This document shows positions 29,316 through 37,580 of a stretch of DNA of 64,000 nucleotides, piece by piece. Under the pieces are notes generated by a model. That model was not told where the DNA came from. It did no database searches and saw only the letters and a program-made list of their open reading frames with translations. The translations under genes were made by a program, and so were the position numbers. The stretch is from Paenibacillus polymyxa M1 (GTDB taxonomy: Bacteria; Bacillota; Bacilli; Paenibacillales; Paenibacillaceae), in the NCBI RefSeq assembly GCF_000237325.1, contig NC_017542.1, positions 611,001 to 675,000 on the forward strand, written 5' to 3'. The stretch's first letter is position 1, and the number at the start of each line of letters is the position of its first letter.

Positions 29316-30761
29316 ATGCAATTTTCAATGATGTTTCTAATGAATTTGGGGATGCTGATTGCTGTTGCCTATGTGGCGAACGTGATTTATAAATATGGTT
29401 TGAGTCGTACGTCTACGCGGTTCAAATATGTCAGTTCGGTGTTGCTGGTGGTATTTGGCGGATGGGTCAGCTCTTGCTTTGGTTTTAACTTCAATGAAAC
29501 CGTTATTTTTGATCTGCGTTTTGTTCCGCTAATTATCGCAGCGTTGGTATATCCCCGTTCCTACACGCTGATTATTATTGGGGTAGCGATCGGTCTTACA
29601 AGATTTACTTTCGGTCTGAATATGGCGGCGTGGGTCGGCTTTCTGAATATGAGCATTTTGGGTGTATTGTGTGCCGGTTTGAACTACTGGATGCGCCGCT
29701 CCACCTGGCGCTTGATTATTAAGGCATCCGTAACCATTTTAGCGGTTAATATTGTAAATACGTTAAATATTGCTTTCCTGGGCGTCATTCCCTGGCGCTA
29801 TTATGTAGCAGAGGTTGTTCCTCTTACACTGCCTATCGGCGTGATCCTCAGCTTTTTATTTGCACTGATATTACGTGATTTTCAGATGGAGCAGCAGCGA
29901 AACTATCAGATTCAACAGGCGAATGAGTTATTGTCAGAGCAGCGTGATAAGTTGCAGAAGGCAAAGGTTATTTTAGAGGAACGCGCCAAGCAGCTCATGA
30001 TGGCTTCCCAGTATAAATCGGATTTTATGGCAACGATGTCGCATGAGTTACGTACACCACTTAATAGTATTATTAACCTGGCACAGATTATCAACGAGCA
30101 GGGAAAAGAGCTGGATGAGGACGAGCTATACCAGTACAGTGATCTAATCTATGCCTCGGGGCATGATTTGCTCCAACTGATCAATGACATTCTGGACTTA
30201 TCCAAGGTCGAGGCTGGGCACATGGAAATCGTAAGTGAGCCAGTCAGTGTGCGTGAGATTGCGCAGGGGATGATGATGCATTTTGAAGTCACAGCGAAGG
30301 ATAAAAACCTGGAATTCAACTTGAAAGTGCATGAACATATACCGGATGAAATCCGATCCGATTCCAAACGAGTACAGCAAATTTTACGCAATCTATTGTC
30401 CAATGCCTTTAAGTTTACTCATAAAGGACGTGTATTGCTGGAAATCAGCACACAGCATTTAGATCGAAAAGGCCAGGAGGGAGATTGGGTTGTATTTGCT
30501 GTAAAAGATACAGGCATCGGTATATCCAAGCTTCAGCAGCATGTTATTTTTGAGGCATTCCAGCAGGCGAACGGTTCGATTAATCGTAAATATGGTGGAA
30601 CCGGGCTGGGGTTGTCCATCAGCCGTGATTTTTCCCGCTTGTTAGGCGGGTTTATCCGTCTGGAGAGTGAAGAGGGCAAGGGAAGTACTTTTTCCCTGTA
30701 CCTGCCTATGTGTCCGTCCGACAGCAAGGAGGCGGACGAACAGCCGTTTAAATTAACCTGA
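29316..30761 (+). CDS. Sensor histidine kinase with LytS-like 5TM N-terminus
   Basis: 481 residues. The N-terminal 190 residues have five to six membrane helices resembling the 5TM receptor domain of LytS/YhcK proteins (DLRFVPLIIAALVYPRSYTL). A coiled-coil linker (residues 195-235) leads to HisKA with the phospho-acceptor His243 (MSHELRTPLNS), then HATPase_c with the N-box RNLLSNAFKF, DTGIG and GGTGLGLS. No response regulator gene is adjacent, so the partner lies elsewhere. The start ATG at 29316 has a weak upstream site. Confidence 0.92.
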   Translation: MQFSMMFLMNLGMLIAVAYVANVIYKYGLSRTSTRFKYVSSVLLVVFGGWVSSCFGFNFNETVIFDLRFVPLIIAALVYPRSYTLIIIGVAIGLTRFTFGLNMAAWVGFLNMSILGVLCAGLNYWMRRSTWRLIIKASVTILAVNIVNTLNIAFLGVIPWRYYVAEVVPLTLPIGVILSFLFALILRDFQMEQQRNYQIQQANELLSEQRDKLQKAKVILEERAKQLMMASQYKSDFMATMSHELRTPLNSIINLAQIINEQGKELDEDELYQYSDLIYASGHDLLQLINDILDLSKVEAGHMEIVSEPVSVREIAQGMMMHFEVTAKDKNLEFNLKVHEHIPDEIRSDSKRVQQILRNLLSNAFKFTHKGRVLLEISTQHLDRKGQEGDWVVFAVKDTGIGISKLQQHVIFEAFQQANGSINRKYGGTGLGLSISRDFSRLLGGFIRLESEEGKGSTFSLYLPMCPSDSKEADEQPFKLT

Positions 30762-30798
30762 TCGCAATCATGGGAACAAGGAGCGTTAGGAGGTATAT

Positions 30799-31518
30799 AT
30801 GGAACGTAAAGCGGTCGTTGTGGGTGGCACAGGGCTTGTCGGGGGTTATGTTGTACGTGAGCTGCTGGTGCAAAAAGAATACACCCGCGTCATGGTTATG
30901 GGCAGGCGTCCATTGGACATCAAGCATCCCAAGCTGGAGCAGGCGTTAATCGACTGGAAACAACCACAGAAGTCGGCCTTCGCCCTCGAAGGGGTGGATG
31001 ATGTGTTTTGCTGCCTTGGGACAACGATGAAAAAGGCAGGCTCCAAGGAGCGATTTCGACAGGTGGATCTGGACTACCCCGTTCTGACAGCCCAGTTGGG
31101 CAAAGAAGCTGGAGCGGTACAAATGCTTGCGGTTTCTGCAATGGGCGCTGATCCGGATTCACGTGTGTTTTATAACCGTACCAAGGGTGAAGCTGAAGAG
31201 GCGCTTGCCGCGATCGGGCTGCCTGCACTGCATTTGTTCCGTCCATCGCTCATTTTGGGAGCGAGGCCTGAACGGCGTTTTGGTGAAGCCGCCGCCACGG
31301 TTGTCATGAAGGCGCTAGACGGCCTGATGACAGGCAGGCTCGCTTCCTACCGCGCTATCCCCGCTTCGTTCATCGCACGAGCTATGGTCCGAATTGCTCT
31401 CGCGCAGGCGAGCGGCGTACATATTTACCCGAACGACATCATTCGGGTCATCGGTGCGGAACTAACCTCCGATGATGAGGAACCTGGTACAGGAACGACT
31501 CCTGATGACAATGTATAA
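30799..31518 (+). CDS. NAD(P)-binding atypical SDR (NAD(P)H-binding oxidoreductase)
   Basis: 239 residues. The N-terminal Rossmann motif is VVVGGTGLVGGYVVRELL, and GRRPLDIKHPKLEQ and VDDVFCCLGTTMKKAGS resemble the HTATIP2/YwnB-type atypical SDR family. The catalytic YxxxK of classical SDRs is replaced by YNRTKGEAE. Substrate unknown. ATG at 30799 has TTAGGAGG upstream. It is 37 bp behind the kinase gene and may be co-transcribed. Confidence 0.88.
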   Translation: MERKAVVVGGTGLVGGYVVRELLVQKEYTRVMVMGRRPLDIKHPKLEQALIDWKQPQKSAFALEGVDDVFCCLGTTMKKAGSKERFRQVDLDYPVLTAQLGKEAGAVQMLAVSAMGADPDSRVFYNRTKGEAEEALAAIGLPALHLFRPSLILGARPERRFGEAAATVVMKALDGLMTGRLASYRAIPASFIARAMVRIALAQASGVHIYPNDIIRVIGAELTSDDEEPGTGTTPDDNV

Positions 31519-31545
31519 AACCATGCTTAGGATTAGAAAATGACA

Positions 31546-31593
31546 ATAACGCCGCTGTTGCCCAATGACTCGGGTAGCAGCGGCGTTATTCGT
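31546..31593. terminator. Bidirectional terminator
   Basis: Perfect 12-bp stem ATAACGCCGCTG/CAGCGGCGTTAT between two convergent genes. Confidence 0.85.
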
Positions 31594-31596
31594 GTT

Positions 31597-32862
31597 TTAT
31601 GGGTGGTTTGTATTTGGCGGCACATCGATCGTAATCTCTAATTCATCCATGTAATGGCGTGGCCAGTTGCCATTAGCATCGAGTAGGGCACTACCTCCTG
31701 GTTGGGTTGGCAAGATATACGGCTTGAAGATGATCTTCTGGGGAGTGTCCACAAAAGGAGTAAACAGTGTGATCATTTTGCTGTCACGTTCTTGGGTATG
31801 GGGAACTCCAGAACCGCTCAGCAATTGAAGTTCTCTTCCCTGCTCGTCGAATACAGCATAATCGAGTATATCTAATTCCCTTTTGGTGTACTGGATCGTG
31901 TGTCCGTTCTTCATGTTATTGTGCTCACGCTCTACAGTGTACTCATCTGGCATATGTGCAATATCGGTCAGCATTTTGAATGACGTTGTGATCTTGGTTG
32001 TGATGGGGGTAATTTCTAACTTTTCTACCGTAAATGCAAGATACGGATTAGATTTGCTCATTTGCGGCTGAAGTATCTTGTTATTTATTTTAGTTTTGTG
32101 AACCGTGGTTTGTATGCGGAACGGCTCGGGTACACCTTTTAACTTTGCATATACCTCTAGCTCAAACTGATCTGGTAAGGCGGATTTACCACTGGCAGGG
32201 TCACGCATATACGCAATCAGCATAGAATTATTGTCTTTGCCCGGACGACCATACATGTGATTGAAGGCGCTACTGTTGCTGTTGACCGACGTCCCATTGA
32301 TGAACAGGTCTATTTTCTCCACCATATCCTCTTCCTGTCCTTGCGTATTGGTAGTTGGATACAGGGGTTCATGTGGTGAATCCCCACCACTCTTTTCCAA
32401 CGCCACGACCAAGCGTGTCCCGTCAAATATGATTTGAGGTACCTTCAATGTAATACCGCTATGGGTAACACTAAGGTTTACGGAAGTGGCCAACCCTTTC
32501 TGGTCAGCGGTTTGCAGCCCAAGATCCCCAGCTAGCTTGAACACACTATCAACAAGGGGGACCTGTTTCAATGACTCCGCCATTGTAGGCGAAACAAAGG
32601 CGCTGCCAATGATCATAACGCCAATGAGCGCTGCAGAAGCAGCGGTAATTGCAGTTCCCCGAAAAAACCTTTTAACGGAAAGATGGGAGGATGGGCGGTT
32701 GGGTAGCAGTTCCGGATCCGATTCCATTTGTGCATAAAATGCATCTAGGCGTTGCCTTACCAAATCAGGGATTACTACCATTTTTGCTTCCAAGTTTTCC
32801 TTTTCCAATTGTAATTTCTCATCCAGCTCTTGATCCTGGTTTTCAAACCCTGAAGGATTCAT
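31597..32862 (-). CDS. Anti-sigma factor, DUF4179-type membrane protein
   Basis: 421 residues from ATG 32862. The frame could run to 33153 but overlaps the sigma gene there. The N-terminus is cytoplasmic (about 65 residues), followed by one membrane helix (TAITAASAALIGVMIIGSAF) and a large extracytoplasmic domain with two beta-rich parts, as in DUF4179/DUF5643 anti-sigma proteins. The start overlaps the stop of the sigma gene (ATGA), the normal coupling for an ECF sigma and its antagonist. The signal sensed is unknown. Confidence 0.88.
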   Translation of the reverse strand: MNPSGFENQDQELDEKLQLEKENLEAKMVVIPDLVRQRLDAFYAQMESDPELLPNRPSSHLSVKRFFRGTAITAASAALIGVMIIGSAFVSPTMAESLKQVPLVDSVFKLAGDLGLQTADQKGLATSVNLSVTHSGITLKVPQIIFDGTRLVVALEKSGGDSPHEPLYPTTNTQGQEEDMVEKIDLFINGTSVNSNSSAFNHMYGRPGKDNNSMLIAYMRDPASGKSALPDQFELEVYAKLKGVPEPFRIQTTVHKTKINNKILQPQMSKSNPYLAFTVEKLEITPITTKITTSFKMLTDIAHMPDEYTVEREHNNMKNGHTIQYTKRELDILDYAVFDEQGRELQLLSGSGVPHTQERDSKMITLFTPFVDTPQKIIFKPYILPTQPGGSALLDANGNWPRHYMDELEITIDVPPNTNHP

Positions 32863-33386
32863 TGAAAGGTCACCTTCCTTTCTCCGCGATTTTGTAGCAG
32901 GTCCATTAATGTTCTGCGAGCACGGTGCAATCGTGTTTTGACGGCACCCTCTGATAGATCCAGCAACTCTGATATTTCCCTGATCGGCATATCGCGCAAA
33001 TAGTGAAGGGAAATCACGGTTCGCATGGATTCCTCCAAATGGTCGATGGCCTCGCGCAGTTCGATTTTTTCGTATCCGCCCGAGGTGGACGGTTCCTTTA
33101 TAAATTCCGCGACGGGTACAACCCGTTTTTGCTTGCGGATAATGAGATGGCATTCATTAATGAGAATACGAAGCAGCCATGTTTTAAAATAGCGAGGTTC
33201 ACGTAGCTCACCCAGAGACTTGTATGCTTTGAGCATCGCTTCTTGCATTGCGTCCGCGCAATCCTCATTGCTGCGAAGAATGGAACGCGCCATGCCATAC
33301 ATATCGGATTCCATATGTTTCATCAAGGCGACGAACGCCTTGCGGTCCCCATTCCTTGCTTGGTGTAAAATTGTTTCGAGATTCAA
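32859..33386 (-). CDS. ECF-type RNA polymerase sigma factor
   Basis: 175 residues with region 2 (MARSILRSNEDCADAMQEAM) and region 4 (ISLHYLRDMPIREISELLDL, then SEGAVKTRLHRARRTL), the standard two-domain ECF layout, close to SigW/SigX/SigV of Bacillus. It should be held at the membrane by the anti-sigma protein encoded by the overlapping downstream gene. GGAAAGGAG precedes the start. Three TGTAAC hexamers upstream may be -35 elements of ECF promoters. Confidence 0.93.
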   Translation of the reverse strand: MNLETILHQARNGDRKAFVALMKHMESDMYGMARSILRSNEDCADAMQEAMLKAYKSLGELREPRYFKTWLLRILINECHLIIRKQKRVVPVAEFIKEPSTSGGYEKIELREAIDHLEESMRTVISLHYLRDMPIREISELLDLSEGAVKTRLHRARRTLMDLLQNRGERKVTFQ

Positions 33387-33475
33387 AGGATGGTACTCCT
33401 TTCCCGTCTATACTACTAGCTATAATCATTGTACTTGTACCTGTATTTGATTTTGTACAATCTATTGTGTAGCAG

Positions 33476-33515
33476 GTTACAGGAATTAGATGTTACATGG
33501 GCGTTAAAGGTTACA
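33476..33515 (-). promoter_or_regulatory. Three TGTAAC hexamers upstream of the ECF sigma gene
   Basis: On the minus strand TGTAAC occurs at 33510-33515, 33492-33497 and 33476-33481. TGTAAC is the typical -35 of ECF-dependent promoters. I could not find a convincing CGT-type -10 at the right distance, so autoregulation is only suggested. Confidence 0.35.
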
Positions 33516-33658
33516 GCGGAAATAAAAAAATGTAGCACCATTGCAACAGGGTGTCTTTAAAGAAACCCAACGTGTCAAACCGTCGCACGGAATAGTGGCT
33601 TTGGACTTCACATGCTATAATACGGTGAACCAGTATCAGGAAGGAGAATCCAACCCTT

Positions 33659-34039
33659 ATGAAAAAAACAATTGCTACTGAAAAAGCACCCGGTGCGATC
33701 GGACCCTATAGTCAAGCGGTAGAGGCAGGCGGGTTTATTTACACCTCAGGACAGCTTGGGCTGAATCCGGCAACAGGTGAGTTTGGCAAGGATGTACAGG
33801 AGCAGGCTCGCCTGTCCTTGAGCAATGTACAAGCTATTCTGGAAGCAGCAGGCAGCAACATGAACCAGGTTGTGAAAGCGACTGTATTCCTGAAGGACAT
33901 GAACGATTTTGTCAGCGTCAATGAGGTGTACAGTTCTTTCTTTGAGCAACCGTATCCAGCGCGCAGTGCGGTCGAGGTAGCTCGTCTGCCTAAGGATGCA
34001 CTGGTGGAGATTGAAGTCATTGCACTGAAGGGCGAATAG
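33659..34039 (+). CDS. ridA: RidA family 2-iminobutanoate/2-iminopropanoate deaminase
   Basis: 126 residues, the normal RidA size. KAPGAIGPYSQAVEAGGFIY, TSGQLGLNPATGE and the substrate-binding arginine in PARSAVEVARLPKDALVEIE are the family hallmarks. It hydrolyses reactive enamine/imine intermediates made by PLP enzymes and forms trimers in the cytoplasm. AGGAGAATCC precedes the ATG. Single gene with its own terminator. Confidence 0.95.
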   Translation: MKKTIATEKAPGAIGPYSQAVEAGGFIYTSGQLGLNPATGEFGKDVQEQARLSLSNVQAILEAAGSNMNQVVKATVFLKDMNDFVSVNEVYSSFFEQPYPARSAVEVARLPKDALVEIEVIALKGE

Positions 34040-34076
34040 TTGGCAAGGTTTGTTCATAAAATATATAGTTTGCATG

Positions 34077-34117
34077 ACAACCGGGTGTCACTACTATAGT
34101 GGCATCCGGTTGTTTTG
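34077..34117 (+). terminator. Rho-independent terminator of ridA
   Basis: Long stem ACAACCGG-TG-CACTA/TAGTG-CA-CCGGTTGT with two small mismatches, then TTTT. Confidence 0.85.
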
Positions 34118-34161
34118 AATGTAATATGTGTTGTTCTTTTGTATACAAAGTGGAGGTGGAG

Positions 34162-35229
34162 ATGATGAATAAAAAAATAATGTTCACTGGTGGAGGCTCT
34201 TCAGGACATGTAGCAGTAAACCTAGCTTTGATTCCTCACTTACTGGAACAACATTGGAGTGTCCAATACATAGGCTCAGAACAAGGGATTGAAAGGAATT
34301 TGATCTCGGGGCTAGAAGATGTGTGTTATTTTAGTGTCGCAACTGGGAAACTACGTAGATATTTTGACTGGAATAATGTTAAGGACCCGTTTAAAGTGTT
34401 AAAGGGGATTTCTCAAGCATACCGGATTATAAAGAAAGAAAAACCGGATATTATTTTTTCAAAAGGCGGGTTTGTTTCCGTTCCTGTGGTATTGGCTGGG
34501 TGGTTGAACAGAGTCCCCGTCATCATCCACGAATCCGATCTTACCCCTGGATTAGCGAATAAGATTTCCAGCATGTTTGCTACCGAAATTTGTACTACTT
34601 TTCCTGAAACAACTGAATATTTTCGGTCAAAGAATACCCGGTATATTGGTGCTGTTGTGAGAGATGAACTAAAAGAGGGGAAGGCGGCCAAAGGGTTAGC
34701 CTACTGCGGTTTTACTCGAAATAAGCCCATCATGCTGATCATGGGTGGGAGTTTAGGTTCCAAGAAGATCAATGAGCTGGTTTGGCTGAATTTAGAGGCT
34801 TTGCTCGCTCATTTTCAAATCGTGCATATTTGTGGTAAGGACCAAGTGAATAATTCTATTCGCACGAATGGTTATCAGCAATTTGATTACATAAACGATG
34901 AACTGGCGGATGTAATGGCGATGGCAGATATGGTTGTTTCCAGGGCAGGTTCAAATTCTATTTTTGAATTCTTGACGCTGCGCAAACCTATGCTGTTGAT
35001 TCCTCTTTCAAAGGCAGTCAGCAGGGGAGATCAGATTCTAAATGCAAGATCATTTAAAGCACGAGGCTTATGTGAGTTTTTAGAAGAAGAAGATCTGGAA
35101 TCTGAACGATTTGTCGACATAATTCTTCGTTTGTATGAAAAAAGGTCGGATTACATTCGTAATATGGAGAAAATAAATACTGATCAATCGGCAAGCAAGC
35201 TTTTAGATTTGATTAAAGTCTATGCCTGA
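34162..35229 (+). CDS. MurG-like UDP-GlcNAc:lipid I glycosyltransferase paralogue
   Basis: 355 residues from ATG 34162 (ATG 34165 equally possible), behind GGAGGTGGAG. The GT-B glycosyltransferase fold is shown by [18 protein letters not shown] (canonical MurG has GGTGGH), [30 protein letters not shown] and [20 protein letters not shown]. The first glycine loop and the donor loop (SKAVSRGDQ instead of the usual NHQ) differ from housekeeping MurG. It stands alone, away from any division/cell-wall cluster, so it is probably a second copy with a special role, such as spore or stress peptidoglycan. Confidence 0.85.
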   Translation: MMNKKIMFTGGGSSGHVAVNLALIPHLLEQHWSVQYIGSEQGIERNLISGLEDVCYFSVATGKLRRYFDWNNVKDPFKVLKGISQAYRIIKKEKPDIIFSKGGFVSVPVVLAGWLNRVPVIIHESDLTPGLANKISSMFATEICTTFPETTEYFRSKNTRYIGAVVRDELKEGKAAKGLAYCGFTRNKPIMLIMGGSLGSKKINELVWLNLEALLAHFQIVHICGKDQVNNSIRTNGYQQFDYINDELADVMAMADMVVSRAGSNSIFEFLTLRKPMLLIPLSKAVSRGDQILNARSFKARGLCEFLEEEDLESERFVDIILRLYEKRSDYIRNMEKINTDQSASKLLDLIKVYA

Positions 35230-35251
35230 TCATATTTAATAAAAAACGAAG

Positions 35252-35293
35252 CAAGCGAGCTTGGGTTAAATAATTCAGACCCATGCTCGCTTG
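35252..35293. terminator. Bidirectional terminator
   Basis: Stem CAAGCGAGC/GCTCGCTTG with inner GGGT/ACCC, between two convergent genes. Confidence 0.85.
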
Positions 35294-35322
35294 TGCTTGT
35301 TAGGAGATTATATTCGTTGACT

Positions 35323-36078
35323 TTAATCCCGGTCTCGATTACGGGCAAAGAATAGCCATAGCGCGTACACCAGGATGATTGCCGACAAAATCCATGCAGC
35401 CAGCCGTACATTTTCATTGTTCGGATGCTCGATGGCGATAGCGACATAGGCCCATACAAATACAAGCGGGTAGATGCTGTCACGAGAAGGGAAGCTGACC
35501 AAGATGGCCAATACGGTGCCAATAAACAGGATGATGATCGCCCATATCGTATCGCTGAGACCCCAGCCACTCCATTCATTCTTTTCCAGTGCTACTGCAA
35601 TGTTGATGAGGGTAGCCACAGATACCCAACCGAGATTCAGACTGAAAGGAAGCTTGACGAACCACATTTCTCCGCGAGTTGGCTGCGGTGTACGGGTACG
35701 TGTATACACGACGAATAGGGAGAGCAAGTATAGAATAATGACGATCACGCACAGCTCTACGTATACATACTGCCATAGGAAAATCCAGATGATGTTGAAG
35801 AGACAGCTCAAAATAAAGAAAATACCGATAGACTGAACGCTTGTCTTGGCTTGCCCTGTAGATGTAGCTTGGTACATGGCAAAACAGGCGAGCAGCACGT
35901 AGATGACCGACCAGATGGAAAAAGCGTAACCTGCTGGCGTAATTAAGGTAGGATACATGTTGGATACAGCAGCAGTGCTTCTTCCGCCAATAGGAAGTGT
36001 AGAAGCCAGAATGTTAACGAGAACGACAGCGATGAATGCGATAATATTCCACCATTTATACGGATGGCTTCGTGACAT
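35323..36078 (-). CDS. TspO/MBR-related multi-span membrane protein
   Basis: 251 residues with about seven membrane helices and many tryptophans. TLITPAGYAFSIWSVIYVLL resembles the conserved PPxWxFxxxW region of tryptophan-rich sensory proteins, and NLGWVSVATLINIAVAL the later conserved helix. It is longer than the classical 160-residue TspO, as in the large TspO/MBR relatives of Bacillales. TspO binds porphyrins; whether this version does is unknown. AGGAGG precedes the ATG. Confidence 0.8.
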   Translation of the reverse strand: MSRSHPYKWWNIIAFIAVVLVNILASTLPIGGRSTAAVSNMYPTLITPAGYAFSIWSVIYVLLACFAMYQATSTGQAKTSVQSIGIFFILSCLFNIIWIFLWQYVYVELCVIVIILYLLSLFVVYTRTRTPQPTRGEMWFVKLPFSLNLGWVSVATLINIAVALEKNEWSGWGLSDTIWAIIILFIGTVLAILVSFPSRDSIYPLVFVWAYVAIAIEHPNNENVRLAAWILSAIILVYALWLFFARNRDRD

Positions 36079-36218
36079 AGGAATAACTCCTCCTCAACGA
36101 ATGATGTTCAAAATGACCGACTGGTCACTATCTTCTACTATGAATATACCCACTTTGCTTTCAAATATGTCCGAACGGGAAAAAGTTTCTTGAACCCAAT
36201 ATAATCATAAAAAGTTGT

Positions 36219-36230
36219 ATGTATATACAT
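36219..36230. promoter_or_regulatory. Palindrome before the symporter leader
   Basis: ATGTATATACAT, a perfect 12-bp palindrome near the likely promoter. No divergent regulator is present. Confidence 0.35.
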
Positions 36231-36263
36231 TCATATGTAGTACAATGGTAAAAATTTTAAGCA

Positions 36264-36364
36264 CTATATGAGCTGAATGAAGAGTTCACATTGGGGAGCT
36301 AATACGCAGACGGAAGATGCTTCCGATGTGAATTTACTTAAATCAGCTTATATAGAAATAAGGG
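36264..36364 (+). ncRNA. Structured 5' leader of the symporter gene (riboswitch candidate)
   Basis: Nested pairing is visible. P1 is CTATATGAGCTGA (36264-36276) with TCAGCTTATATAG (36343-36355), 13 bp with one G-U. P2 is TTCACAT (36285-36291) with ATGTGAA (36326-36332). P3 is GGAAG/CTTCC at 36312-36324. Unpaired purine-rich segments lie between P2 and P3. The 3' strand of P1 can alternatively pair CTTAT (36347-36351) with ATAAG (36358-36362), the latter overlapping the ribosome site AAGGGG. It does not match any riboswitch class I can recall (TPP, SAM, purine, fluoride, guanidine, preQ1). A role as a translational switch is inference. Confidence 0.5.
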
Positions 36365-36374
36365 GATTAGTGGA

Positions 36375-37325
36375 ATGAGAGGATTAGAGAAAGCAGGTAA
36401 ATTTGTAGGTGGGACCTTTTCCATCTGGGTGCTTTTGTTTGCATGTTTGGGATTTTTCTTTCCTACGGCGTTTACAGGGTTGAAAGGATACATACAGCTA
36501 TTTCTGGGCATTGTCATGTTCGGGATGGGACTGACTTTATCTGCAGCTGACTTTCGTGAAGTATTCCGGCGTCCAGTGGATGTGGCTATAGGAGTGGTCG
36601 GGCATTATCTGATCATGCCATTTCTCGCTTTTGTATTGGCATTAGTATTACAGCTTCCACCGGATATTGCGGTGGGTGTTATTTTGGTCGGCTGTTGCCC
36701 GAGTGGAACTGCATCCAACGTAATGACGCTCTTATCCAAAGGCGACGTGGCGCTTGGCGTATCGATTGCTTCAGTGTCGACGCTGATTGCTCCACTGGCG
36801 ACCCCGGCGATGATTAGTCTGCTTGCCGGACGCTGGATGAATATTGATGCAAAGTCGCTGATCATGGATATTCTCATCGTGGTTATTGTCCCGATCGTGT
36901 TGGGTGTAATCGTCAAGTCGCTATTTCGCAAACAGGCGGAAGCGAGTGTTAAGGCGCTGCCGCTCATTTCAACATTGGCAATTGTACTCATTGTGGCTAT
37001 TGTGGTTGCAGGCAGCAAAGGCAAGATTTTGGAGACAGGCCCGATTATTTTTGCTGTGGTTATTTTGCATAACGGTATCGGCTTTCTGCTCGGATATTGG
37101 TTTGCCAAGCTGTTTGGCATGAATCTTTCCAAACGTAAGGCCGTTACGCTGGAAACGGGAATGCAGAATTCCGGGCTGGGCGCTGCGTTGGCAGCAGCTC
37201 ATTTTAATCCGATTGCTGCTGTACCGAGTGCGATTTTTAGCGTGTGGCATAATATTTCCGGCTCGTTGCTGGCGACCTGGTTTTCCCGCCGAGAGGAGAA
37301 AGATAGCATAGCCGGAGGCAAATAA
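36375..37325 (+). CDS. Bile acid:sodium symporter (BASS) family transporter
   Basis: 316 residues, nine to ten membrane helices. Characteristic stretches are LFLGIVMFGMGLTLSAADFR, VGVILVGCCPSGTASNVMT (the sodium-site crossing helix) and LETGMQNSGLGAALA (the second crossing motif). It resembles YocS of Bacillus. Family members carry organic anions including pantoate, thiamine precursors and 2-keto acids, so the true substrate is open; a ligand for the upstream leader RNA would be a good clue. ATG 36375 has AAGGGGATTAG upstream. Confidence 0.92.
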   Translation: MRGLEKAGKFVGGTFSIWVLLFACLGFFFPTAFTGLKGYIQLFLGIVMFGMGLTLSAADFREVFRRPVDVAIGVVGHYLIMPFLAFVLALVLQLPPDIAVGVILVGCCPSGTASNVMTLLSKGDVALGVSIASVSTLIAPLATPAMISLLAGRWMNIDAKSLIMDILIVVIVPIVLGVIVKSLFRKQAEASVKALPLISTLAIVLIVAIVVAGSKGKILETGPIIFAVVILHNGIGFLLGYWFAKLFGMNLSKRKAVTLETGMQNSGLGAALAAAHFNPIAAVPSAIFSVWHNISGSLLATWFSRREEKDSIAGGK

Positions 37326-37403
37326 GCGACTGTCAATAGCTAATGACAAGTGGCTGAAATTCGGGTTTTTCGGACAGTTTAAGGGAGATCAGAAAGGATA
37401 GAT

Positions 37404-37449
37404 TTGACTTTGTAGGGGCGGATCATTATACTGTGGTTATTATAACCAC
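37404..37449 (+). promoter_or_regulatory. Promoter and operator of the Old Yellow Enzyme gene
   Basis: TTGACT (37404-37409), 17-bp spacer, TATACT (37427-37432), immediately followed by the perfect inverted repeat GTGGTTAT-T-ATAACCAC (37433-37449). A repressor bound there would cover the start site. Confidence 0.75.
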
Positions 37450-37580
37450 TGTATTTAAGTAAGCACGGTAGATAGGCTTTGTCATGGAAGAAAAATGATA
37501 TCGAATTCGTATTCGCAATCGTTTCATGCTCAAAAGCCTTATATGATCTGTTCTGACTTAAACTGAAGGAGAGAGAACGA

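Noticed and set aside
31597..33153. Longer 518-residue reading of the anti-sigma gene
   Set aside because: The extra 97 residues lie inside the sigma gene in another frame; ATG 32862 overlapping the sigma stop is the normal coupled start.
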